Shown one piece after another: positions 1-7,383 of a stretch of 8,106 bases of DNA. Position numbers and translations under genes: made by a program. This DNA is from an uncultured Lachnospiraceae bacterium (lineage in GTDB: Bacteria > Bacillota > Clostridia > Lachnospirales > Lachnospiraceae), in the NCBI GenBank assembly GCA_902797785.1, contig CADBUD010000323.1, positions 1-8,106 of the forward strand, given 5' to 3'. The notes below the pieces were generated by a model. The model searched no databases. It had not been told where the DNA came from and worked only from the letters and a program-made list of their open reading frames with translations. Positions within the stretch are counted from its first letter, which is position 1, and each line of letters starts with the position of its first letter.

Positions 1-55
<55 letters not shown>

Positions 56-82
56 GCGCAAAAAAATTAAGGATTTTTCAGA

Positions 83-116
83 AGCCCTTTTGATCGAAAT
101 ATCAGAGGGCTTTTTT
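83..116 (+). terminator. intrinsic terminator of upstream gene
   Basis: AGCCCT (83-88) pairs with AGGGCT (106-111). The stem continues through TT with GA/AG and, after one bulged T, GAT with ATC, leaving a loop of about 6 bases. A run of six T (111-116) follows at once. This is a textbook rho-independent terminator. It lies 73 bases before the chosen start of the large gene, so that gene needs its own promoter after the hairpin, or read-through; no convincing promoter is visible. Confidence 0.8.
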
Positions 117-176
117 GCGTTCGAAAAAGGATAATGGGATGAAAATCAGGAAAAAATCAAGTGAACTTTTTGCGAG

Positions 177-182
177 AGGAGG
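177..182 (+). promoter_or_regulatory. ribosome binding site AGGAGG deciding the start at 190
   Basis: A perfect AGGAGG sits 7 bases before ATG 190. An upstream in-frame ATG at 139 also has a weaker AAGGA (127-131) at 7-base spacing. The 190 start is preferred because its site is consensus and because it puts a compact basic n-region (RTRRSRK) directly before the hydrophobic signal core. Confidence 0.7.
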
Positions 183-189
183 AAAAGGG

Positions 190-3100
190 ATGAGAACAAG
201 GAGAAGTAGGAAATGGGAACAGAGGCTGCTGTCAGTTTTTCTATCTATGATGCTACTATTGGGTATGCTGCCAATTCGTGATTGGGGAATACAGAGTGAA
301 GTGGAAGCCGCAGGAGTGACACTGCTCAATCCGGGAACAGACAATGGAAAGGTGACATGGGATTGTATCTGGTTCGGCAGCTACCCTCAGGCAGAAGTTG
401 TTCCTTCTGCAAATTACACAGCTGTAAACAGTAGTTATCTTAAGAGTGGAGACATCATTGTAGATAACAGTTTATATCAGACCTTAAAAAGTGCGGATGG
501 ATGGGATTACAATGAAGATATTATCATCAACGGAGAAAAATATCGCCGGATGAGAAAATATCAGGCGACTTATATTGGTAGTAATAGCGCATACTATTAT
601 CAGTGGGCAGACGCGACGACATACCACTATTTTAAATATCAGCCAATCAAATGGAGGATATTAAAAATAGATGGGAATATGGCTATGATACTGGCGGACA
701 AGGCATTGGATGACCGGCAGTTCAATCCCGTGATGCCAAATCCGACATGGGAAAAGAGTACGATTCGAAGTTTCCTGAATGGATATAATTCCTCCTATAA
801 CAAACAGGGGATTGATTTTTCCGGGACATGGAATTTCCTTTATACAGCTTTTGGAAGTAGTGGGAGAGATGCGCTATGTACGACGAAGGTAGTGCAGAGT
901 GATTCTTATTATAGTTCGAATCGAGGAAATGATACTTATGATAAGATTTTTCTGCTATCTGATACAGAAGCAGAGACAAGACGGTATGGCTTTGGAAGTT
1001 CCTCATATAGTTATTGCAAGAGCAGTACATATGCAAAGGCTATGGGAGTTTATAGTGACACAAGTAGTTCTTACAAAGGGAACTGTTATTGGTGGCTGCG
1101 GTCGCCGGGGTCGTATTCTAATAGCACTAGATATGTCTACTGCAATGGAAATGCGGGCTACACCGACACCGTGGATAATCAGGGTTTCGCCGTCCGCCCG
1201 GCCTCTTTTTTGAATCTCAAATATACTAATCTCTATACCTGGGCTGGCACAGTATGTTCGGACGGGACAATGGATGAGAAAAACGAGTCGGTTGCCTATT
1301 ACACAACAAGGAACGGCTCGAACAATGAATTGCAGTACTCAGGAAACGCAAGTGGCAGCAGCACAGGAACAACCGGAAACCAGACCGGAAGCGGGAGCAG
1401 CTCCGCCAGCAGTCAGACAGAAAATTCATCCGTAGGACTACAAAGCATAACATATCAATACGGCTCAAAGGAAAAGGATATTCTAAACGAAGCATATACC
1501 ATCCTTACGTCCCATGGAAAATTTACAATGGAATGTAAAGCATCCAAAGCCATCCTTTTTGAATTATATTCAAAAGACAAAAAAATCGCTTCCAATAAAA
1601 CAGGAAAGTTTGAAAATATTGACCCGGCAGAGTTGCTATCTGGGGAATGTCTTCAAGTGAGAATGTACAGTTCAACGGCAAGTCAGACGGTGACGACAAA
1701 GTTAAGAATCGTTGAAAAGGAAACAGATTTTTTCCCGGATAGTCTGACGCTTGGCGGGGGAGACGGCATTTCCATGAAACTGGATGATGATGTTCCTATT
1801 TTAGGTGGATTGGAATTGAAATGTAAGCTGCCAAAGATTCCAATATCGACAACGATAGAAAATGGAAAAATAAGTATAGGAGTCAATTTTAAAGAAAAGG
1901 TTTTGAATTCTTATGATTCTGTCGAAGGAAATACGACAGAGAAAAGCAATCAAAAAACATCCCTAAAAGAGCAGTTTGAAAAGATCAAAGGGGAACTGGA
2001 CAAGGCAAAGGCGCTTGGAAGCCAGGAGGTAAATGAAAAGCTGAAGGATTATATTATGCAGCCTGATATTGCGGGAAATCTTCCGGGTTTTTCTCAGAAT
2101 GTTAATTTTAATATCATGGGATATTTGGAAGGAAGTTATGAAACAAGTGCGGATGGATTTGAGGGATGGAAGACAGTAACAGGTAAAATCGTAGTGACGC
2201 TAAGCGCAAAGCAAAGCTTTGATAATCAATTTATAGTGGTCAATGTTCCGGTTATTTTGACATACTCGGTTGAGGGAAAGCTAAATGCTGAAGGAAATCT
2301 TAAATGGGATGTGATTGAACAGAAATTGAATGGGGATCTTTCGATTTCTCCATCAGTAGGTTTGAAATTATCAGCAGGTGTTGGGGTGAAATTTCTGAGA
2401 GCGGGAGGATACGGAAGTGTTACACTGGGAACAAAAATCATTGCTCTTAGCAGCAATCCTGACACGCCTACGGGATTGGAAGAAGCGACGATGAGCGGAG
2501 AACTGGGATTTGAAGGAAAAGCAGGACCGTTCGAAGGGACATGGCCTGTCCTGTCTTCGAAGAAGTTGAAAGATGAAAGCTTTACTCAATATATGAGCGA
2601 CAGTGGAGATTTGTATCTATATTCCAGAAATCATAAGTCTTTGCTCTATGATCCTCCGAAATCAACCTCAGTGACAGGAAATATGGTAGATTCCGCATGT
2701 TCACCTGATATGGTGGAATGGAATGTGACGGGGGAATATAGTGAGGTCTTAAATTCGCCGGCAATATATGATGAAAATGTTATTATAGAAAATATCAATT
2801 CCGCCGCGCCGCAATATGCTTCGGCAGATGGGCATCATGTACTGCTTTTTGAATCGAAAGAGAAAGGGCGTAAGACCTATGACGCGACGGTAATCAAATA
2901 CAGTATTTATGATGAAGATACAAAAACATTTTCGGAAGAAAAGATGTTAGAGGATGACGGTACCTGTGATGCAGAACCTCATCTTTACACAGATGGAACA
3001 GATATTTATGCATATTATCTGGATTCGGCAAAATCCTTTGGAGAAACAGAGCCGGATATGGCGGAGTATCTTGGAAGTTTTGCTGTTACGGTAGCCAAAT

Positions 3101-6100
3101 TAAATAAAGAAACAGAGGATTTTGAGGTGCTGGGAAGATTTACGAAAAATGAATCCTACTGTTATAAGCCAAATCTGATAAAAACAGAAGAGGGACTGTT
3201 TCTTGTGTGGGCTGAAAATAGGGAAAATCAAATCATTCCTATAACAGAACATAATAGCATTTACAGAGCGAGAATCACGGAGGAAGTAGAAAATACAGAA
3301 ATCACAACGGTAGCTGAAAACATAAATATGGTCTCTTCTCTTACGCAAGGGGAGCTGGATGGTGAGCTTTTAGCTGCATATACCATAGATGTGGATAATG
3401 ATCTGCAAACAAGCGAGCAGCAGCTTTGCTTCGCAGATGGCTCATCGAATCAGATACAGAAATGGAATGGAAATATCTCGGAGCTTAATTTTTCCAGACT
3501 TCCGGGCATGGAAAAAATCGTGCTCAGCTATCTGGAGGGGGGAGATATAAAATACTTGTCCTCTAAGTCGGTCTCGGCAGCTTCTTTGTTTGGAGAGGCG
3601 CGCATGGAAGATGGTTACGCGTATCAGGTTCAAGGCTCTGGAATTTATTTCTTACGTTCCGAAGGGGAAAGCAGAAATGTCTTCTGCCTGTCTTATGAAA
3701 ATGGGGCATGGGGAGAAGCAAAAATAACAGAAGAAACAGATTATGTAGATGCTTTTTGTGTCGATGATGGAAAGCTGATCTATCTCCTGACGAATGCGTC
3801 ATTTGATGAAGAAGGCGAGTTGAACCGTTCATCGAAGCTGAAACTGCTTCAGGATATAAAAAGACGTGATCTAGTGTTGGATTATGCGGAGTTTAATTAT
3901 GAAACGACAAAACCGTCAGAGGAATCAGAATTTGAGCTTGCCATTACCAATCAGGGAACAGAAACGGTATCGGATATCAGGGCGCAGTTTTTAGATGAAG
4001 CGGGAAATCTTTTGGAAGAAAAGAAGCTTGATCTTTCGCTCTCGCCCGGACAATACGAAATAACGAAGGTTTATTTCTCTGCCCCATCTTCCTTTGCCGG
4101 AACGATTCGTAACATCCGGGTCTGCGAAAATGGAACGTTTGATGACTCGGAGGATGATAATACAAAGACACTGGATTTTGGGAAAACAGAACATTCAGTA
4201 GACATGGAATACAAAGCGGATGAGGCCGGCGTCTATCTGGAAGCTTGTGTTGCAAATGAAAGTTATGTCGATGCCAGGGCGACAATGAAGTTTTTATCCT
4301 CTGAAGGGGAAATACTGCAGTCTTCGACACAGTGGATCAAAGGGCAGAAGTCCTGCATAGTAAAGCTTCCAATAACAGAAGAGATTCTTCCAAAGGATAA
4401 GGAGGAAGCGGAAATTACGGTCACAGCAGAAACCGAAACCGAAGAATACTACCAGGAAAACAATACAGACAGCTACATGGTCTGGCACATGGAAGATCTG
4501 GAGGATGAGATCCACTACCACACCTACGAAAATGGAGTATGCAAAGACTGTGGCTATCAACAGCCGGCAGAGATCATGGTGATTCAACGCGCCATCGGAA
4601 GCACAGAAAATATTTCTGTCAGCCTTCTGACAGAAAACACAGAGGTAGAGCAAAAGGAAGATGGAAGTGTCTTCATTTCAGAGGAAGCGTATTCCGTAGG
4701 AGAAAAAGCAGAGCTGACGGCGCCGGAGGTCTCCTGCTGCAGCTTCAAAGGCTGGTATGAGGGACTGTTCAATAAAAATGGAACCTTCCATGGCTGGAAG
4801 GAACAGCCATTAAGTACCGACAAAACCTTCCGCTTTACCGTAGAGGAACCGGAGCTTTGCCTGGTAGCGGTATATCAGCCGGAGGATGAAAAAGAAAAGC
4901 ATGAGATCATTGCGGCAGGTGAAGTGGCGGCAAGCTGTACCGAAAGTGGGAGAACCGCAGAAGAGTACTGTGCGGTATGCAAGACAGTCTTTAACGGAGG
5001 AGAGACAATTCCGGCATTAGGACATACGATGGTTTCCAATGCAGAACAGCCGGCGACCTGCACAAAGCCTGGGACCGAAGGGGGGAGCCATTGTCCGACC
5101 TGTGGAAAGAGTTACGAAAGCTCGAAGACCGTAGAGAAAACGGGACATGATTTTGGAGAATGGAAAGCAGTTTCACAGGAAAACTGCAATGATCTGGCGG
5201 AAATCCGTGTCTGCAAAGACTGTGGTTATACGGAAATAAGAAACTTAGAGGATTCCCTGCATGAATGGGAGGAAGAAAAGACCGTGGATGTCGAAGCTTC
5301 CTGTATTCATGATGGAAGCCGGTCGATTCACTGCAAGCATTGTGGAGCGAGAAAAGAAAGTGAAGTCATCTCTTCCATCGGACATCAGGAAGCGACTCTT
5401 TTGGCAGAAGAGGCAGCCTGTACTAAGCCGGGAAAAACAGCAGGGATCCGATGCAATATTTGTAATGAAATCTTAGTTGATCAGGAAAGTATTCCGGCAA
5501 AGGGGCACCGGTGGGAAACGGAGTGGACGATTGATCAGGAACCGACCTGCGCGACAGAAGGAAGTATGTCCTTCCATTGTAGGAATTGCGAAGAAATATC
5601 AAATCGTAAAGCGATACCGAAACTGGAGCATACCGTGGTAACTATGGCAGTGGTTGCAGCGACCTGCACAGGAACCGGACTGACCGAAGGAAGCAGCTGC
5701 TCTGTATGTGGTAAGGTCATTAAGGAGCAGGAAACGGTACCGGCACCGGGGCACCAGTTCCAATGGGTCATTGATCAGGAGCCTTCCAAGGAAAAAACAG
5801 GACTCAAACATGAGGAATGTGTCGTCTGCGGCACCCGAAGAAATGAAAATACGACCATGACAGAGCTGTTCGTAGTTCAAACCGTTTCTTATCCTCAAAA
5901 CGCCGGAGCCTTGAGCGGTGGTGGAGAATATTCTGCAGGAGAAGCTGTGACCTTAACAGCAAAACCGGCCGCGGGTTATACTTTTGCCGGCTGGATCTTG
6001 GGAAGTGTCGAAGCAGGAGAGACCCCGTCGGAATCAGATATTTTCAGCAGGAAAACAAAGACGGAAATCACCACACAGGGACAGGATACGGTCTATACCG

Positions 6101-7173
6101 CATATTTTAAAGCGAATAGCAGTAAGAAACTTTCTATTTCCCTCGGCGGAGGAAAGACGGAATACAGCTGTCAGGGAAAACAACATACGATTTCGAATGA
6201 TATGGTGAATCGCACGTTTCCAATCGGAAGCCAGATTCTGGTCCGGGCAAAAGAAAAGGCAGATAGTGATTTCCTTTATTGGCTGGATGCAGCCTCCGGA
6301 AGAATCCTTTCGGATTCGGCGGAGTACAGCTTTTCGTTGGGAGAAGACGCCTCCCTTCGTGCCTGCTATCGAAATCATGATAGCGAGACCTGTTATCTGG
6401 TCTTTCGGGATTTGAATGGAAAGGTACTGTTTGCCGGAGACGTGGAAAAGGGAGGAACGATCACGGCGCCGGAGACAGGAATTTTCACCGGATATACCTT
6501 TAGCAGATGGGATCAGGATTTTTCTACCATAGAAAAAGATATGCTCATCACAGCAATATATGAACGTCTGTCCGGCTTTATCGTCAAGGTTCATGGCGGA
6601 TCGATAAGCGCGGGAGAAAAGGAGAGCTATTCCTATGCGGATGTGCTTACAGTAAAAGCAGAGGAAACGAAGAACGGAAGATATTTTTCCGGCTGGTATG
6701 AAAACGGCACCCGGAAAAGTGATTCCCTGGAATATACATTTGCTGTGACAAAATCTGTTGAATTGACAGCAAGATATGAAGGAGAACAGGCTCTTGTTCT
6801 GAAACCGAGTGTGGATTTTTCTGTGGGAGAGCGAACCGATTTAGATGATGGAAGGCAGACAGTCGCCATGGATGTGACATGGTCGGTTCCGGAAGGATAT
6901 ACCTTTAACGGAGCAGGATTGATCCGAACCTATGAGGACAGCTTAAAGGACTCCCTGATTCTGGAACAGGTAGATGATACAACGATACGAAAACACAGTT
7001 CATCGGCAGCGACAGCTCAGGGACTATATGAGTATACCTTGACAATGGGAGCAGCATCCAAGGCGAAGAATCTTTATGCAAGAGCCTATCTGATCTATCG
7101 CGACGAGACAACGGGTGAGGTCATAACGATTTATTCTGATGTCATGACCAGTAAGGCAGCAGGAAATGAGTAG
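190..7173 (+). CDS. giant exported multidomain repeat protein (DUF6273, CARDB-like, Cys/His and InlB-type repeats)
   Basis: The product is about 2327 residues. Residues 1-41 are a signal peptide: basic RTRRSRK, core LLSVFLSMMLLLGMLPI, likely cleavage near VEA-A. In order then come a DUF6273-like domain (about 58-343), a Ser/Gly/Thr linker (384-414), a beta-rich module (415-515), a beta-rich region with a charged helix (591-624), propeller-like blades (about 865-1217), two CARDB-like modules (1226-1332, 1336-1437), an InlB-type unit (1460-1564), eight Cys/His units (1571-1880), four InlB-type repeats (1893-2197) and a C-terminal beta domain (2201-2327) ending shortly after a Y-x-x-D-type motif. 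There is no LPXTG, SLH or transmembrane anchor. Such modules belong to secreted or cell-surface proteins; an adhesive or ligand-binding role is inference, and no catalytic site is recognised. ATG 139 (2344 aa) is an alternative start. The frame also opens to TTG 115, but that codon lies in the terminator T-run. Confidence 0.9.
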   Translation: MRTRRSRKWEQRLLSVFLSMMLLLGMLPIRDWGIQSEVEAAGVTLLNPGTDNGKVTWDCIWFGSYPQAEVVPSANYTAVNSSYLKSGDIIVDNSLYQTLKSADGWDYNEDIIINGEKYRRMRKYQATYIGSNSAYYYQWADATTYHYFKYQPIKWRILKIDGNMAMILADKALDDRQFNPVMPNPTWEKSTIRSFLNGYNSSYNKQGIDFSGTWNFLYTAFGSSGRDALCTTKVVQSDSYYSSNRGNDTYDKIFLLSDTEAETRRYGFGSSSYSYCKSSTYAKAMGVYSDTSSSYKGNCYWWLRSPGSYSNSTRYVYCNGNAGYTDTVDNQGFAVRPASFLNLKYTNLYTWAGTVCSDGTMDEKNESVAYYTTRNGSNNELQYSGNASGSSTGTTGNQTGSGSSSASSQTENSSVGLQSITYQYGSKEKDILNEAYTILTSHGKFTMECKASKAILFELYSKDKKIASNKTGKFENIDPAELLSGECLQVRMYSSTASQTVTTKLRIVEKETDFFPDSLTLGGGDGISMKLDDDVPILGGLELKCKLPKIPISTTIENGKISIGVNFKEKVLNSYDSVEGNTTEKSNQKTSLKEQFEKIKGELDKAKALGSQEVNEKLKDYIMQPDIAGNLPGFSQNVNFNIMGYLEGSYETSADGFEGWKTVTGKIVVTLSAKQSFDNQFIVVNVPVILTYSVEGKLNAEGNLKWDVIEQKLNGDLSISPSVGLKLSAGVGVKFLRAGGYGSVTLGTKIIALSSNPDTPTGLEEATMSGELGFEGKAGPFEGTWPVLSSKKLKDESFTQYMSDSGDLYLYSRNHKSLLYDPPKSTSVTGNMVDSACSPDMVEWNVTGEYSEVLNSPAIYDENVIIENINSAAPQYASADGHHVLLFESKEKGRKTYDATVIKYSIYDEDTKTFSEEKMLEDDGTCDAEPHLYTDGTDIYAYYLDSAKSFGETEPDMAEYLGSFAVTVAKLNKETEDFEVLGRFTKNESYCYKPNLIKTEEGLFLVWAENRENQIIPITEHNSIYRARITEEVENTEITTVAENINMVSSLTQGELDGELLAAYTIDVDNDLQTSEQQLCFADGSSNQIQKWNGNISELNFSRLPGMEKIVLSYLEGGDIKYLSSKSVSAASLFGEARMEDGYAYQVQGSGIYFLRSEGESRNVFCLSYENGAWGEAKITEETDYVDAFCVDDGKLIYLLTNASFDEEGELNRSSKLKLLQDIKRRDLVLDYAEFNYETTKPSEESEFELAITNQGTETVSDIRAQFLDEAGNLLEEKKLDLSLSPGQYEITKVYFSAPSSFAGTIRNIRVCENGTFDDSEDDNTKTLDFGKTEHSVDMEYKADEAGVYLEACVANESYVDARATMKFLSSEGEILQSSTQWIKGQKSCIVKLPITEEILPKDKEEAEITVTAETETEEYYQENNTDSYMVWHMEDLEDEIHYHTYENGVCKDCGYQQPAEIMVIQRAIGSTENISVSLLTENTEVEQKEDGSVFISEEAYSVGEKAELTAPEVSCCSFKGWYEGLFNKNGTFHGWKEQPLSTDKTFRFTVEEPELCLVAVYQPEDEKEKHEIIAAGEVAASCTESGRTAEEYCAVCKTVFNGGETIPALGHTMVSNAEQPATCTKPGTEGGSHCPTCGKSYESSKTVEKTGHDFGEWKAVSQENCNDLAEIRVCKDCGYTEIRNLEDSLHEWEEEKTVDVEASCIHDGSRSIHCKHCGARKESEVISSIGHQEATLLAEEAACTKPGKTAGIRCNICNEILVDQESIPAKGHRWETEWTIDQEPTCATEGSMSFHCRNCEEISNRKAIPKLEHTVVTMAVVAATCTGTGLTEGSSCSVCGKVIKEQETVPAPGHQFQWVIDQEPSKEKTGLKHEECVVCGTRRNENTTMTELFVVQTVSYPQNAGALSGGGEYSAGEAVTLTAKPAAGYTFAGWILGSVEAGETPSESDIFSRKTKTEITTQGQDTVYTAYFKANSSKKLSISLGGGKTEYSCQGKQHTISNDMVNRTFPIGSQILVRAKEKADSDFLYWLDAASGRILSDSAEYSFSLGEDASLRACYRNHDSETCYLVFRDLNGKVLFAGDVEKGGTITAPETGIFTGYTFSRWDQDFSTIEKDMLITAIYERLSGFIVKVHGGSISAGEKESYSYADVLTVKAEETKNGRYFSGWYENGTRKSDSLEYTFAVTKSVELTARYEGEQALVLKPSVDFSVGERTDLDDGRQTVAMDVTWSVPEGYTFNGAGLIRTYEDSLKDSLILEQVDDTTIRKHSSSAATAQGLYEYTLTMGAASKAKNLYARAYLIYRDETTGEVITIYSDVMTSKAAGNE
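361..1218 (+). other. DUF6273-like domain within the large protein
   Basis: Family hallmarks are visible: IWFGSYPQAE near residue 60, KWRILKIDGNMAMILAD near 155, a central IRSFLNG segment, WWLRSPG at 301-307 and FAVRPASFLNL at 333-343. Domains of this type occur at the N-terminus of many exported Clostridia proteins and have no established function. The stretch between WWLRSPG and VRPA is the variable part of the family. It has unusual base composition here (see findings). Confidence 0.75.
1339..1431 (+). other. low-complexity Ser/Gly/Thr linker
   Basis: Residues 384-414 are almost entirely Ser, Gly, Thr, Asn and Gln (for example SGSSTGTTGNQTGSGSSSAS). This is a flexible spacer separating the N-terminal DUF6273 domain from the rest of the protein. 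Confidence 0.85.
2782..3840 (+). other. beta-propeller-like region
   Basis: Residues about 865-1217 show repeated short beta-strand patterns with turns such as SADGHHVLLFE, TDGTDIYAYYL, TEEGLFLVWAE, GSGIYFLRSEGE and DDGKLIYLLTN. These resemble blades of a propeller, as in secreted WD/Kelch-like or sialidase-like folds. The repeats are divergent and no Asp-box or catalytic residues stand out, so this is a fold guess only. Confidence 0.4.
3865..4500 (+). other. two CARDB-like (Ig-fold) modules
   Basis: The first module (residues 1226-1332) has the CARDB pattern: FELAITNQGTETVSDI, a turn LDEAGNLLEE, then LSPGQYEITKVYF and an acidic FDDSEDDNTKTL end resembling the E-x-N-N motif of the family. 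The second (1336-1437) is more divergent, with VYLEACVANESYVDARA and a YYQENNTDSY end. These are extracellular beta-sandwich spacer or adhesion modules. Confidence 0.55.
4567..4881 (+). repeat. InlB-type repeat unit interrupting the Cys/His array
   Basis: Residues 1460-1564 follow the divergent InlB B-repeat pattern: SVGEKAELTAPEVSCCSFKGWYEG, a connector, then TFRFTVEEPELCLVAVYQP. Here (Y)SVGE..LTA..., F.GWYE and a final V.A.Y are the hallmarks. It lies between a lone HxH...CxxC half-unit (1442-1454) and the main Cys/His array. Confidence 0.6.
4900..5829 (+). repeat. array of seven Cys3-His repeats plus a degenerate eighth
   Basis: Residues 1571-1880 contain tandem units of 39-43 residues of the form C-x8-10-C-x2-C-x12-14-H. 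The first Cys positions are 1583, 1624, 1666, 1705, 1744, 1787 and 1826; the closing His are 1612, 1653, 1691, 1732, 1773, 1814 and 1855. The eighth unit keeps C1877-x2-C1880 but lacks the first Cys (Ser1866 or its neighbour stands there) and the final His. The typical motif is ATCT..G...G..C..CG.....E.IPA.GH. The Cys3His set could bind zinc or form disulfides. Such repeats are common in clostridial exported proteins, but their role is unknown to me. Confidence 0.85.
5866..6780 (+). repeat. four C-terminal InlB/Listeria-Bacteroides-type repeats
   Basis: Four divergent units occupy about residues 1893-1975, 1980-2062, 2068-2126 and 2128-2197. Markers are YSAGEAVTLTAKPAAGYTFAGW and VYTAYF; IGSQILVRAKEKADSDFLYW and LRACYR; GKVLFAGDVEKGGTI with GYTFSRW and ITAIYE; and YADVLTVKAEET with YFSGWYENG and ELTARYE. 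The family is a small beta-grasp-like fold in secreted proteins, often acting as a stalk or adhesion unit. Confidence 0.7.
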
Positions 7174-7180
7174 AAAAACA

Positions 7181-7188
7181 GGAAGGAG
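7181..7188 (+). promoter_or_regulatory. ribosome binding site of the 38-codon peptide gene
   Basis: GGAAGGAG lies 8 bases after the stop codon of the large gene and 7 bases before ATG 7196. It is the main support that the short ORF downstream is translated. Confidence 0.75.
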
Positions 7189-7195
7189 TCAAAAA

Positions 7196-7312
7196 ATGAA
7201 AGAAAAATATGAATCACCGGATATGGAGATCATCAGGTTTGAAACAGAAGATGTTATTACGACTTCCGGACAAGACTTTACTGTGATAACAGATGGCGGA
7301 GAGGATCCGTGA
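7196..7312 (+). CDS. 38-aa small acidic peptide, leader-like (possible RiPP precursor)
   Basis: This 38-codon ORF starts 22 bases after the large gene and has a consensus ribosome site. The N-terminal part is MKEKYESPDMEIIRFETEDV, followed by an ITTSG junction and an acidic tail ending GGEDP. There is no signal peptide, membrane segment or cysteine. Short Clostridia proteins with a Y-x-x-P-x-[ML]-E-[IV] start and an E-D-V-I-x-T-S middle are, as far as I recall, frequent and uncharacterised. The YxxP motif, and Thr two residues before a Gly, also resemble lasso-peptide precursor leaders, but no maturation enzyme is in the window. Spacing implies co-transcription with the large gene. Function unknown; the existence of the gene is well supported, the RiPP idea is only inference. 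Confidence 0.7.
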   Translation: MKEKYESPDMEIIRFETEDVITTSGQDFTVITDGGEDP

Positions 7313-7337
7313 GACGAAACCATGGCTGGTTTTCGCT
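7312..7337 (+). other. hairpin at the end of the peptide gene
   Basis: CGAAACCA (7315-7322) pairs with TGGTTTTCG (7327-7335) around TGGC with one bulged T; AG/CT can extend it over the last base of the stop codon. No T-run follows (AACGGTAT), so it is not a normal intrinsic terminator. It may stabilise the mRNA 3' end of the upstream cistrons or be a processing site. Confidence 0.4.
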
Positions 7338-7383
7338 AACGGTATAAAAAGATGCGTGCAGATTTTGTAAGGAGAATGTCGAT

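Noticed and set aside
130..135. GATAAT as a -10 promoter element for the large gene
   Set aside because: No TTGACA-like -35 is found at 16-18 bases upstream (the DNA there is the terminator stem), so a promoter cannot be supported.
115..189. Start of the large gene at TTG 115
   Set aside because: The codon lies in the T-run of the upstream terminator and has no ribosome site; ATG 190 and ATG 139 are both better supported.
899..1213. 104-codon + strand frame overlapping the DUF6273 domain
   Set aside because: It is out of frame with the well-supported domain, and its Arg/Gly-rich end is simply a shifted reading of the GC-rich WWLRSPG/VRPA DNA.
6034..6594. 186-codon antisense open frame, the longest on the - strand
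   Set aside because: It lies entirely opposite the giant gene's repeat region, has no ribosome site or recognisable domain, and its composition reflects the complement of the + strand codons. The other antisense frames are rejected on the same grounds.
7343..7348. TATAAA as a -10 promoter for the LRR gene
   Set aside because: The matching -35 position falls in the hairpin (CCATGG) and has no similarity to the consensus.
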